NCBI GenBank assembly: GCA_007449985.2
Contig: VIIQ02000072.1
Span: 186,001-250,000 of the forward strand
Direction of reading: 5' to 3'
Length of the DNA: 64,000 nucleotides
Source: Desmodesmus armatus
Taxonomy: Eukaryota; Chlorophyta; Chlorophyceae; Sphaeropleales; Scenedesmaceae
Part shown: positions 32,122-44,391 of the stretch, piece by piece
How positions within the stretch are numbered: position 1 is the stretch's first letter
How the letters are laid out: each line of letters begins with the position of its first letter
The notes under the pieces: model-generated
The model's input: the letters and a program-made list of their open reading frames with translations, nothing else
Database searches by the model: none
Told to the model about the DNA's origin: nothing
Position numbers and translations under genes: made by a program

Positions 32122-34676
32122 TCGAAGCCCCACTGCATATAGCCATTGGCCAGGAGCCGTGCATGGAAGCACATCGGTTGTTGGGCAAGTCCCAAGTCCT
32201 CCAGCAGCTGCATGGCGGCTGTCTGACGCTTGGGTGCCAGATACGCGTGGAGGCTGCTGCGAATGACGCCTGAGATGGAGGTGATGGTTGGCGGACAGTT
32301 GAAGTGCAAGGCAGAAGGGGCACGCACGAGAAGGGACGTGAAGGGGCGTGAACACGTTTGCTGCCTGACTCAACAGCACACAATGGTAGAGGCTGCTTGT
32401 CCGGGACATTGGGCGGAAAAAGCCATGTACACGCTGGTGAGCTGTTGCATTGGCTGGTGTCGTTGTGCATGCATACACCCACCTTGCCTCTTGTTCGTCT
32501 GCTTCCTGCCGCCTTGCCGCTGTTGTTGCTCTCCAGTAGCAGCAGCAGCAGCAGCAGCTGCTGGAGTAGCAAAATAAGCAATCCTGCTGCTGCAGTCCCC
32601 CCCTCTCCGGGTCTTCTTCCTGTTGGCCCCCTCTTTCTTGCTATCCGCACACTCCCGTGCCTGCTGACGGGGCTCGTAATCCTCACCGCTGCCACTGCCT
32701 TCGCTGTCACCTGCCAGCAATGCAGCTGTTGCTGCTGCTGCTGCCCGCTTAGGCCTGCGCTGTGGCCGTTGCTGCTGCTGGTGCTGCTGGTCAGGGGCAA
32801 CAGCAGCAAGAAGGACACCAGAAGCAATAGGAGTAGAAGTGGCTGCAGAAGGACTCTGATGCTGTTGGGACTGCATACAGCCTGTCCCACTGCCACGACC
32901 CACTCTGTACTGCTGTCCTGGAGTGAACTCAGGAGCAACAGCACGGAGACGGGTGCCAGCCGCAACAGCTGCAGTAGCCGCGGCTGCAGAAACAGCTGCT
33001 GCCAATGCATGTCGAGCCCCAGGGGAAGCAGGGGCTGTTCCAGGAGCATCAGAACCAGGAGCTGCTGATGTCGGCACCACCAGGAACAGCATGACCAGTG
33101 CAAAGAGTGCAGGTCTGTCTGACCACTGCCACAAGCAGTATCCAACTACGACAAGTTCTAATGCCCGCACACAACAACCGTACAGGATGCCACCACCCAT
33201 GCACGTCAAACAGAGTATGATGCAGTTATAGAGCAACACCACATGACTGTGTTTCAAATGAATACAGGCAGCCCTCAAACATGCAAATATAAGCAGAACG
33301 ACTGCACAAGCTGCAGGGCCGCCCATCAACACAGCAAGATGCACAGAACGCAGTCCATTTTGTACCAAACAATCAAGCCCAGCAACCACACCCAATAAAC
33401 CGCGTATCAACACAATGCACACAAAACCACGCATACAGAGCTGCTGCAACCGACGCATGAGGCCACGCCCAAGGTGCCTTGCACGACGCCACTGACGCAT
33501 GCAGAGAGCACACGCCAGAGGCCGTTTGCACGGGCCTATTGCAACCCATGCAAACACCACAGAACATATAACACAAGCTGTGACACACCAGTACCAGTCG
33601 TGGCTTGCATTGCTGCTGCCAACCACCAAAACACCAGAACCTGGCACGGTGTAATAGCCTGTAAAAGCGATGTCTGCTGAAGCTGCTGTAGGCGTAGAAG
33701 CAAACACCCCTAGGCCAGCCACAAGCAGCAACAGCGCCACAACCATTCCCAGTTGGCGCCCAGTGCTGGCAGACTGCTGCGCCACGGGACAGCCGCAGCT
33801 TGGCTTCCTGTGGCCACATCGCCCATGCACAGCTGTGGTGGGGTCACCACTGCAAGCAGAAGGGTTACTCTGGGCAGGACGTGACCGCTGCAACCTGCCG
33901 GCTGCCGGTGTTTTTCCCCGGGGTGCCTGCTGCTGTTGCTGCTGCTTGGGTGTGCTGCACTGCTGTGCCGGACATGCGGAGGCGTCTGCAGTGTCCATCG
34001 CCTCCTCGTCTGCTGGCGCATCATGCAGCAGCACAGAGAAGCGATTTGACGACACGATGGTGTGTGCTTCTGCTGCTGCTGGCTTTGTGGGCGCCGCTGA
34101 CACCCGGCTGGCTGTTGCTGGTACTACTACTGCTGGCTGACGCACACGAGGACGCTGCCTGCAATGAGACTGATCCTCCTTCTGATGCAGCAGTGCCTTC
34201 GCTGCAGACAGCTTTGGACTGTCAGCAGATGCCGCCAGTCTAGAGTAGCGCTGCTGTGCCAAGTCTCCGTTACTGCTAGGCACACACGGGGGTAGCACTG
34301 CCACGGGCTGTGCTGGCCCCAAACTGGGCCACTTTTGCTGCTGCTGCTGCTGCTGCTGTTGGGTGTGGTCAGCAAGGACACAATGCTGCTGCTGCACTTG
34401 CCGCAGGTTAGCACGTGGGGTGAACAGCCACGGCTCACTGCACACACCACAGTAGCGCGCAGTAGTGCCGTGGCGTCCACGCTGGCGCATGGGCAGGGGC
34501 TTGCCATTGTCCCTAGACTTGGCTTCTCCAGTTGCCCTGGACTTGCCTATGGGCGGCGGATGCATGAGGTATGCCTCCTCAGCAGCAATGCAATGCTTGC
34601 CATCTGGAGGTAAAACCTGTGCGCGGGAGGGTAAGGCACACAGAGCATCCAACAAGCAGGGGTGCATTCTGAGCAT
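32122..34676 (-). CDS. upstream exons of the Fanzor locus: zinc-finger-like and multi-transmembrane region
   Basis: A long frame (34676 down to a donor at 32483) joins in phase to an exon at 32122-32269 (contains RQTAAMQLLEDLGLAQQPMC and LLANGYMQWGF). That exon ends in a gtgagt donor whose phase fits the 31951 acceptor. The N-terminal part has a zinc-finger-like block, RYCGVCSEPWLF followed by RANLR and a spaced His-Cys, and then a poly-Gln run. The middle has about six hydrophobic helices, beginning with LGMVVALLLLVAGLGVF and including WCVTACVICSVVFAWVAI and ALFALVMLFLVV. The C-terminal part is basic (KKTRRGGD). The true start is unknown; an acceptor-like cgcacag at about 34622 means the first codons may be intron. 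No close family is recognised. Fusing a membrane region to a nuclease would be unusual, so two separate genes or a retained intron remain possible. Confidence 0.45.
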
Positions 34677-35486
34677 CTGTTTACATTCTCACTATAGCGG
34701 GTGGAGTTGTCTGGTTGATGACGGTGTCCCACAGGCCCCCTTGGGGATGCCATCACCAGTGGTGTGGTGGGGAAGTGGGGGGGGGCAACAGGCTACGAGC
34801 ACCGCACAACCCGTCAAGCCAATCCAAACAACCCACACCCTCTCCAGCCCTCCATGGTCACTTCTGATCCAATCGCATGGCTTTCCCTCCCTTACGGAAT
34901 CAATGGTCTTATCCACCCCACCTGCATGCAGTGCTTGCTGCGGCGCATGGCCAAATGCAAATGAACACCAGGCCATGTTCTCGCGCTCTCTTGGGACAGT
35001 AAAGGTCCTGCAGGGGCAACGAGAGTAGACAGTGTAATTGAGTGTATTGCGCTACTCGGGGCATCAGCTGTTACAGGTTGAAGTTGTGTCTCCTGTTGCA
35101 CTGCAGTTAAACTAGTGCATTCAGACTGCCACACCACTGCTGCCATGCAACTCACCGCACACTCACTCAACGCGTGCAAAAACGGCACCGATTGTTCAAC
35201 AGAACCAGCGGCTGTTCGTTTCAACACGGTGCTTGATTATTGTTCGATCGGCTTGCTGTCAAGACGCGCTAGCTCTGGCGCTGAGCGTATCGCGCTGGCA
35301 TTTTGGTGAATGTAAGCGAGAACTGCTTATTTTGATGGAACACAGTGACAATTGGCGATAAGAGAGCTGCGTCGCCATAGTGCTGCATTCTGTGGTCCTG
35401 AAGTGACGTTCCGACAGCATTCCACCGTCGCAGTCCGACATGCTGACGTGCTAGTCAGACATGCAAGTCTACAAGCAAATTGCGGC
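34677..35486. promoter_or_regulatory. divergent interval between Fanzor locus and OB-fold gene
   Basis: About 800 bases lie between the upstream end of the minus-strand locus and the likely start of the plus-strand OB-fold gene. No exon is supported. A G run occurs at about 34777-34787. If the two genes belong to one mobile element, this would be its internal bidirectional promoter. Confidence 0.3.
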
Positions 35487-36192
35487 ATGCTACAAGGCCT
35501 GACATCCTCACAAACCACAACAAGTGCATCAACAGCATACACCATGCATCTCAATATCGCTGACATGAACAACCCCGTAAGGGGCTGCAGTGTGACTTGC
35601 AACGTTGTATCCAGCCGTAGATTCACATCGCAAACAGGCAGTCCATATTTGGTGGCGACAGTGGCTGACAGTATGAATCCCAGCTTGTCAACAGGCTTGT
35701 TCTGCTTTGATGTTGCCAAGTTGGACAGCTTGGAAGCAAGTCTGCAGGTGGGTGAAATGCACAAGCATACCAGTGCATTGTGACCTCATCGACAGTTGGT
35801 TGGAACAATATACTTGCAGGACCTAAATAGAAAAGATCATTCTTGCTGCAGGTTGGTACAACTGTCTTGGTGACACCAGTCGATGTGAGGGACTGCAAAC
35901 CACGGTTCCGGAGGGGAAACATACGTTGGCAGCTTTACACGACCCTCGACACGCAAGTCGTGCCGCAACCACCCCCACCACCCCCACCAGCACCATCACA
36001 CGCAGCCGCAGCAGCCAGCGCAGCAGTATTACCACCCCCAGCAGCACGCCCATTGCCAGCACCAGCAGCTGCCGCTGGAGCAGCAGCAATCCAGAGAGCG
36101 GCAACAGCAGCAGAAGCACGTCCACAAGCACCAGCAGCTGCCGCTGCAGCAGCAGCAATCCAGAGAGCGGCCAGAGCAGCAGCAGCAGCAGA

Positions 36193-36236
<44 letters not shown>

Positions 36237-36370
36237 TGGCAGTGCCAGCAGCCGCGGCAAACCCAGGCCCGCCAGCACCACCTCCACCAGCAGCAGTAGC
36301 TGCTGGTGCAGTACAACTGGATGATGAGGAGGAGCGTTGGGGGTCAAGCACCCAATACTACTGTGATTAG
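35487..36370 (+). CDS. OB-fold (RPA/SSB-like) protein with Ala-rich tail
   Basis: Two exons join in phase: about 35487-35747 and 35852-36370, ending in TAG. The frame upstream of 35487 is open but has no ATG; a second in-frame ATG is at 35544. Exon 1 holds MNNPVRGCSVTCNVVSSRRF, GSPYLVATVADSM and GLFCFDVAKLDSLEASLQ. Exon 2 begins VGTTVLVTPVDVRDCKPRF and RGNIRWQLYTT. This is the strand order of an RPA-type OB fold (beta1, beta2-3 with a 'D' turn, helix, then the 'L-x-x-G-T-x-V' strand). Such folds bind single-stranded DNA or RNA. The rest is a Pro run and long Ala-rich segments from GCA repeats, ending in an acidic patch (DDEEER) and STQYYCD. The total is about 260 residues. Its head-to-head position with the Fanzor locus hints at a shared element, but it may be a separate host gene. 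Confidence 0.55.
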
Positions 36371-37131
36371 TCAGCACCGGTCGGGCAGCGGGCAGTGATG
36401 GCGAGTAGGAGTTGTCCCACCGGTTGTCTCACCGGCTGTACAAGCACACACGTTTTCTGGCAGTGGTTTTGACCTGTCTGCAGGCTATTTGTGTATTATT
36501 GGGTCTGGGCTCGGGGATTTTTGTGTCCATATGGGGTTGTTGGTGTCTGCAGAGACTGGCTGATATGCTTGCTGAGCAATGCTTGGACGGTCAGTAGGTT
36601 GCTTGCTGTACAGGTGGTAGCTGGCTCAGAATTGCGTGGGTTTTTAGTAGCTTTTCCAGCTGTTGGCAGGCAAGCCTTGCTGAAGCCTGTCTCAGCAGCT
36701 TGCAGATTAATGCATTGCTATGCAGAGTCCAATGACACAATTGATAAAGTTCTGGGCATGGGGTCCCTCAACTGTATTCCGTCAAGAAAGGGAGTTAATT
36801 GTACTGAAAACAAATGCGCCCGTTAAAGCGAATCGACTGCTGCAAAGTTTCCCAGGAGGAAAGTTTCCCAGGAGGAAAGACAGTCTGATCGATCTCGCAG
36901 GCAGTAGCAGGTCAAATGGGACGACCAAACGATAAGGCAGCTATCAGCTTCATCATGTGCATCTCGTGATGCAAAAATAAGAGCTTTTACTGGGCTTCGT
37001 GGGGGTCCAAGGTTTGACCACACGTGTGACCAAACTAGTAGGCTTCTCACGGCCTACAATGACCAACACATACATACACCCTCCCAAACAGGCATGACTG
37101 ATGTATATGGTCAAGGCAATCAAAGACTCAT
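36371..37131. other. intergenic, 3' ends of converging genes
   Basis: No exon is supported between the OB-fold stop and the RAP-protein stop. A 15-base direct repeat (agtttcccaggagga) occurs twice in a row at about 36846-36875. Confidence 0.5.
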
Positions 37132-40100
37132 TCATCCACCTGCATGTACAGCCTCCCACACTTTTGCAGCCAGCCACCGCAGGCTGCCGTGTGAGCTTCT
37201 GCCGCTGCTGCCGTCACTGCCCACTTCCTGCACATCATGCTGTTGCTGCCGCAGCTCCCAATCCAGGTAGCTAACCCTCACGACCACATATCCACGGGCT
37301 TGCAACGCCCTGCTTCTCAACTGGGCCTCACCCCGCAGGACAAGGGTATCCAAACCAGGGCCAGTCAGCACAAAGTGTGAGGGACCATCAGCCTCTACTG
37401 CCAACCGCCACACAGCAACATCGTCCTGCACTGCCGCTGGCTGCTGTTTGACAGCAGGAGGCCGCTGCTGGGCCAGCACCAAGCCTTGGCTGCTTACCCT
37501 GCCGCCCGGACTGCCAGCTGGGCCGAGGGTCTGTGCCTGTCCTGCCGCAACTGCCAACGCCTGCATATCTACCAGCTCAGCCCCTATGTCAATCGAGAAG
37601 CAGCCGTCTGCTGTTAGCTGCTCTAGCTGGACGTTGGCCACGCCAGGCAAGGCACCCACGGTTGCTGCCAGATCCTCCTGCCAGCGAGGAGTGGTCACCT
37701 GCTGCACCTGACTCTTCCATGCGGCCTCACACACTGCCAGCTGCGCTGCACTGAAAGCAGCAAGCAGGCCGCTGCTGCTGTCATATACCTCCCTGCTGCT
37801 ACTGCTGCTGTCCTTATCGCCACCCTTCCCTCCATCTTCCAGACTATCACTGCGGCTGCTGCTGGTGCTGTCACTGCCTTGTGCGGAATCCTGCAGCCAC
37901 ATGTGCACCTGCCACAGCTGCCGCAAGCTGCTGCTGTCCACGGCTTCAAACACATCAGCACCGTTGCTGCCTGCTGAAGGCCCCAAGGTGCTGCTTGTGT
38001 CGTCAGCCTGGCCGCTGCTGTCAGCCGCCCCTGCTTGCTGCTCCTTGCTGCTGCTCACACCCCAGCATGGCTTCCTAGGCTTCCCCTGGTGTTGCTGTGC
38101 CGTGTGTGCTGCCCAGTGCTGACACAGCAGCACCACAGCCCTCCTGCAGGCCAGGCAGTTGCCTGCAGCTGCTGCCCAGCACAGCCGAGGCACCCAGCCC
38201 AATGCACGTTCCCACTGACCTGGGAGCAACTCGCTGGACACACTGGTGCTGTGTGCAATGTGTGCTCCCCCCAGCTGACTGCCCAACCCCGGCTGCCGCA
38301 GCAGCACATGTGCCGTGACACCCACAGGCCTGTTGGCAGGAGGTGCCACCCCCGTCCCAGATGCCTGCTGTGTGAGCAGCGGCTGGGTTGCACAGGCCCA
38401 AAGCTCGGGCGTTAGCTGGTTCAGGGATGCCAGCCGCTCCACAAGGCAGACAGCATTGCCCCACTGCAGCTGTTGCACTGCAGGGGGTGCTGCACATCCT
38501 GCCGCACCAACCCCTGTCTGCAGAGCTGCCTTGCAAACCGCTGCAAGGAACGGGGCGTGAGCCACACCCATGATGTCAGATGCCCACACTGCATCGACCA
38601 GAGCCTGCATGCTGGCCTGCTTGCTTAGCTTGCTGGACATCCTCAGCTCCTGCTGGCGCCGTGCGTTTTTCCCTAATGTCCCGGCCCCTTGAGGAGCTGT
38701 CACACCCACACGTGTGACCCTTTTGCCACTGCTGCCAGCACCACCAGTGCTGCCACTGGCCGGAGCAGCCCCAGACCCCCCAGTCTGTGTGGTGGGCATG
38801 AGCTGCAGCATCTGCTGCAGCAGACGCCGCAGTGCTCCCTGCAGCAGGCTCTGGTGGTCTGCCGCCCACGTACCCCTGCGGCTGCTGCCGCTGCCACTGC
38901 CACCACTGCTCTTGCTGCTCCCGAGCAGGGCAAACGCTTTAGCCAGTGACAGCAGCGCTACAGACAGGTCTGCACTGCTGACGCTGTGTGGTATGTGCAG
39001 CAGTAGCTGCTCAACGAGCTTGGTCAGCACAGGAGCTGGCGAATGCTGCTCAGTCAGCTCTCCCGATGGGTGGCCGCTGCCAGCAGTGCTGCTGCTGCTG
39101 TTGAGGGGCCGCGCGTGCTGTTGTCCCCTGGCGACTGGTTGGGGGATTTTGGGAGCTTGCAGGAGCCACCGTTGCTGCTGCTGTTGGACCTTACTGGTCG
39201 CAAGGAGACCTCTGACTGGCTGAAAGAGGCCTCCTCAGGTGGTGGCTGCCGCCACTGCTGCTGCAGCAGCTCTTGACGCTGCAGCAGCTGGGCTTGTGTC
39301 TGCTGCTGGCACAGCTGCCTACTCTGCATCTGCAAGTGCGTCACAGCATACATGACGTTGCTGACGCTCTCTGCTGACGCAGACGCCAACCTGTCCTGCT
39401 GCAGGAATGCCGACAGCAGCCACTGCATGTCGTCTGCTGGCAAGGGGTGGTTCAGCACAGCAGCGGCCCACAGCACTACTGATATGTCCACTGAGTTGGC
39501 CGCTGCTAGGGTCCTGTGCTGCATGAAGCTGTCAAACAGCCGCTGCAGGTGCTGCTGACTGACATAGGCTTCTGCAGCTGGCGGCGGGGCATCTGCGTTG
39601 CCATCCTCACCGCTGCTGCTGCTGTCTCCATCAACGGCAGCAGCACTGGCGATGCTTGCCTTGCTGCTGCTGTCCTGCTTTGCCTGCAGCTCGATCCATC
39701 GCTTCTCGTGTGTGTCCTGGCCCTTGCAGACCATTGCCACCGCCCACAGCATGTTGGCAGCAGCAGTGGGATCTGCATCTGACCCAGCCCACACCCCTCC
39801 CTGCGCCCCTGCTGCAGACCAAGCAGCCACCAGCTGCTGCAGGAGCCCCTGCTGCCTCAGCACGGCCTCCTGCCGCATGCGGATGATGCCCCAGCACACA
39901 TTCTGGAAGTTTTTGGGAAGGACGGCCCGCTCCTGGTGACATCGACGGAGCGCGCTGGGCTGCAGGAACCGCTGCAGCAGCTCAACCAGCTGCTCCTGCG
40001 TCAACTGATACTCCAGCTTTGCAAGGCTTGCGATAGCGATGCTGATGCCGGCCGCGGTGAGGTGCCGCACGCGAGCTGGGTCTGTCAGCAGCTGTGCCAC

Positions 40101-42908
40101 TGTTTCCAGGTCGGCGGCACGCAGCAGCACCCGTGGCTGCTGCGGGCCATCGCTGCTGTGTGTTCGATGGAGGGTGGCTGCTGCCCATAGGAAGTTGGAG
40201 AGCAGCCGAGAGCACCTGGAGTCGCTGCGAACCTGCACGGCAACGTGCGCAATGTATACAAATCAGCGCTAGCTTGAAACCATCAACCACAGCAAGACTT
40301 GCAGGTGTCTCAAGCTATGATCGCAACCGCGTACCCCGTTGTCATCATATCAGCGCTTGTGCTGTGCTGGAAAAGTGCCACTACAGACTTGTTCTGAGCA
40401 TGCTGGTTGGCAATCAAAGCATTCCCTACCTGCTCAAGGATGTATGGGCGCAGGCATGCTTGGAACACATCCTGCAGCAAGTCATCTGGCAGTCGCTCGC
40501 AGGTGGCCGTGTCCAGCACGGCCAAAGACCAGTAGAACCCTCCCAGGTCTTCAATTGACGCGCGCTGTTGGTCAACCAGCTGCAAAGCAAGCACAAACCA
40601 GCAGCACTTTTGGATGGCTGTGCAGACAGATGACGCACGTGAGATGACGGCTGTTGTGCTCGCGCTGTTCAAGCCCGGCAGGTGCCTGGGCTAGACAGGC
40701 AACTCATAAGGCGCACATCATACCTTAATGCAACAAGAAATAAACAAGCCTCTGCCAAAGCAAATGCATGCAAAAAGCAGCCCTGCTTTGCAGTAGGCCC
40801 ACCTGCATCATCCCCTCTGTCAGTTGCAGCATGGTGTCTGGGCTGATGAAGGACTGCTCTGGGCCAGGAGCTGTTGGCAGCTGACCCAACTGGTGCTGCT
40901 CCTGTCTGTGTGCCACACCCCACAGCAGGTTGGAGATGTCTTGTGGCACGGCGCGATCCAGCACAACCGGCCTGCAAAGTCCCAGCAACAGCAACATGAC
41001 TGTGATTGGCAGTGCTGGGGGGTTATGCTAGCGCCCAGCAGTGCAGGGCAGACACTGAGCATGTGTACCTTGTAACAAAGTGCCCATGTATGAATGTGCT
41101 GCAGTCCAGGTGCCAGCCTAGCTGCTGAAGGCAGAAACGCGTCTGCGCGGAGGCGCAGGTTGGACATGCAAGCAAGGGCCGCAACAGCTATTGATATTTT
41201 TACATTTAGGAGTGTTGAATCCAGCAATCATGCATGTCTCTTGCTGTGACAGCAGCTGAACAGCAGATGGATCTACACTACCATGCAGTACAGCACTACT
41301 CAACAAAAGGATGCAGGCAGTTGGTATCAAACTGCCAGGTGCATATCAACTTACTCGCAGAGTGCTGACGTGATGCGCATGCACACGTCTGGTGCCACAT
41401 CTTGTCCGCGGTCCAGCTTGGCCACTGCCCACAGAATCCTGCCCAGGTCCTGTGGTATGGCCCTGCTCAAGTTCCTCCCCTGCGCTAGAGCCCGGGTTAG
41501 GCCTGCAACCAAGCCCGGAGGCGGCCTGCTTTCACAGATCACAAAGGCTGACAACGTGTTGCACAGCTCCACAGGCTTTGCAGCAGCCAACAGGTCTGCA
41601 TGCCGTGTCAGCAGCAGTGCTACATCAGCCAAGGCCTGCTGTGTGGAAGACTGTGGTGGGGTTGCCTGCTGTGCTGCCAGCAGTGTTGCAACACCCCAGA
41701 GGCTCTGCGATAAGTGCTGGGGCGTCAGCAGGTCAGGATCGCTGTCCTGCACTGCTGCTGCGGCACCTAGCAGCCCCTGCAGCAGGGCCAGCAGCTGCCG
41801 CTGGCTGATGCTGCGCACTTTGAGCTTTGCTGCGCTGCCGGCCAGCATCGCGAAAGCCTGAGGCGTGGCTGTCGCCAGCACGGGGGGTGCTAGGAACAGC
41901 TTGAAGATGCAGTGTGCTGATGCTGCCACCTCGTCCTGCAGTGCTCGCTGCTGCTGACGGTGCTGCTGGGCCCCTTTGACTGTGTTGCTCAGGGTCTGCA
42001 TGGCTGTGATGATGACGGCACAAGCCCTGCCATCAAGCAGCACTGCTGTGCCTCCCTGCTGTTTGCCGCCGCTGTTGCTGGTGGTGCTGATGGTGTTGGT
42101 GGTGCTGTTGGTGCTTTCGATAGCGATGGCAGCAGCAAGGTCTGCCGTGAGCATGATGTCTAGCAAGGGGAGCAGTGTGTCCTGCAGGACTGCCAGCACA
42201 GCTGCAGGCGCCGCATGCATGGCTGAAAGGCCCCTGTGAACACCATTACACGCAGGAAATCGTGAAAATTAGGCGCTCGCAGACACAACCATTGCGGTTT
42301 GGCACTTTTCAGGGCACCCTGTTTGCACGTGCCATTGGTGGTGTTTGTGTCCGGTTGTGACCCTTGTCCCACGAGAATGGTCTTACTCACAGAACGCCAT
42401 GTCCCTGCTGCAGCGTGCACCCTGCATGGCATGCCAGACCATCGAATGTGCAGCTGCACCAGAGGCTGCAAACAGCCCCTTACGTGAATGCCGCAGACAT
42501 TTGCTGCCCATTGAGGTCTTTTGCATGCGTTTCCAGGAGACGCTGCAGTCTTGACGGATTGTGTGCGCCCCTGAGATGTGCTGTCAGCTGTGCAGGAGCC
42601 TCCAGAACTTTGCTGATTGGGACTTGGCAGTTGGTTGACCTGCTGCTGGCCAGCCTGGCTTCATCCCGCCTGCTGCCAGCGTCTGCCACGCTACCCATAC
42701 TCTGATGACATTGTTGCATGTCCAAAGCTCTGTCAGCACTTTCAGGGACACGCCAGGACAGGGCATCGCTCCTGCTGCTACTGCTGTGCTGAGGATTGGC
42801 GTTGGCGCGTGCTGGATGTGGTGGGCGCTCCAAGGCCGAGGTAACGTTGTCCGAAAAGGAATCCTGACTTTTCCGCCACCAGTTGCATTCATCTGCACGC
42901 GTAGTCAT
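37132..42908 (-). CDS. OPR-like helical-repeat protein with C-terminal RAP domain
   Basis: Six exons agree in phase and give about 1,524 residues: 42484-42908 (ATG at 42908), 41355-42233, 40803-40971, 40430-40579, 39195-40232 and 37132-39045. Repeated helical units with a Trp-containing core recur through the protein: SQSLWGVATLLAA, LGRILWAVAKLDRG, DISNLLWGVAHRQ, LGGFYWSLAVLDTA, LSNFLWAAATLHR, FQNVCWGIIRM and AANMLWAVAMVC. They resemble the OPR/FASTK-type repeats of chlorophyte organelle RNA-binding proteins. The C-terminus is a RAP domain: VDGPS-like EADGPSHFV, then RGEAQLRSRALQARGYVVV and VSYLDW. Such proteins usually act in chloroplast or mitochondrial RNA stability, splicing or translation. 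Low-complexity Ser, Gln and Ala insertions separate the units. No clear transit peptide is visible at the chosen start, which could be extended upstream. The target RNA cannot be predicted. Confidence 0.8.
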
Positions 42909-44391
42909 GTCCGAGGTATGGCGAACGTGCCAGCAGAACGTGGCAAGCACATACTGTTGATGTTTATTTGCTGCTGCTTGTCTGCGTGTCACCTGGTGCC
43001 AGTATTCTGACGGTGCGCTTACTTGGCAGGCACTGTATTGCCATAACTGTCATGTCTGCTACTGCCTGGGCTTGCTCAGTCTGACACCCCTACTGAGACG
43101 AAGGATGACAGCAGGAACATGATACCAGGAACTTCCAGTGCAACAATGTAACAAATGCTTCTCAGTCCAGCTTGAACGGTCACCCACAGTAACACAACAC
43201 TTCTGACAACAGTCACAGAAGAAAATGCCAGCAGGGGCCCAAGGCATCCCAATAAGCGGAAGTATGCCATGCAGCACGCCTCAAACCCCAACGATCACTG
43301 GTGTACAGCTTTGGCTTTCTGGCCGGCGCAATAATAGTATACAAGCACGGGGGTATACAGGACCACTTGGCTCAGGACGCGACTTGGGCGTCAACCCTGT
43401 GATAGCATGTATCTCTGACCACAAGGCACATGTACACACTGCACAGTCCAGGGAACAACCTGTCCTGAGCACCCACACCAATGCACATGGTCGAGACACA
43501 TGACCTACTGCCATCGATTTCCAGACATGCAGCAAAGCACCTGTGGGAACTGGATACAGGACAGAACATGTGCTGTGAACCAGTCAACCAGTCATGCAAT
43601 GGCAAAGGGCGTCCTCACTGAAGGGGAGGTATCGGCAGCTCTGACGACAACAAGCACCACACTGGCCACTGCTTGCATCCCTCAACCAGGACAGCCACAT
43701 GCTGGCACTCTGGCCCATGGCCCACACAGTTGCAAGCATGAGTGTATCCTCTGTGCCAAGCACGCCGTGTTGACCCTGCTCCACCCTGCATACCTGGCTG
43801 CCGCAACCCTTGCCACACACATGCCAGACACCAGCACACACACCAACAGTGCAAGCTTTGCAATGACCGCACGCGACATGCTCCACACTTCAACCAGGCC
43901 GCTACATGGCAGCAGCCACACTGCACGCTCAAACACGCACACCACTGGCATGTGCCGCCTGCCGCTCACCACTCAGAAAACCAAGCACACAACCTGCAGC
44001 CCTTGCACATGTCGGCAACAAATACTCCACATCCACTCTCTGAAATCCTACACACGTACACATGGGGCCTGCCACATGCCTCTGGATGGGTGCATGTGCA
44101 GGCCTGCGAAGCGCCTGGCATTGCCCAAAACACCCTGTACCACGACGCTCCATTCCGTCCAGCAGCACCAATGCACAGTGTCAACCCTGGTGACATCACA
44201 ATGGCACAACAGTCCTCTCGCTATGTTGCACCATGTAGCCACCAAGCGCTGCCGGTTACAACAGCGCTCCCTGTGAGAACCAACACTGCCCGATCAACAT
44301 AGCACTACCCAGTCAGCATATCACTGCAACTCCACCTGGTCACAACACTGCCTGGTCATCACACTTGAATGGTCACTCGACCAACGCCAGG
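42909..44391. other. intergenic; ca/ac-rich strand-biased DNA
   Basis: No exon is supported. From about 43700 to 44330 the plus strand is rich in cac/aca steps and nearly free of long G runs, leaving a long plus-strand frame (43500-44276) rich in Thr, His, Cys and Ser. It has no family motif and looks compositional, so it is not called as a gene. Confidence 0.5.

Noticed and set aside
32066..33145. 359-codon minus-strand frame overlapping the membrane-region exon
   Set aside because: It is an out-of-frame shadow made of Leu runs from CTG repeats; only its last part overlaps a real exon in another frame.
43500..44276. 258-codon plus-strand open frame rich in Thr, His and Cys
   Set aside because: No domain or exon structure; the frame is open because of ca/ac-rich composition.
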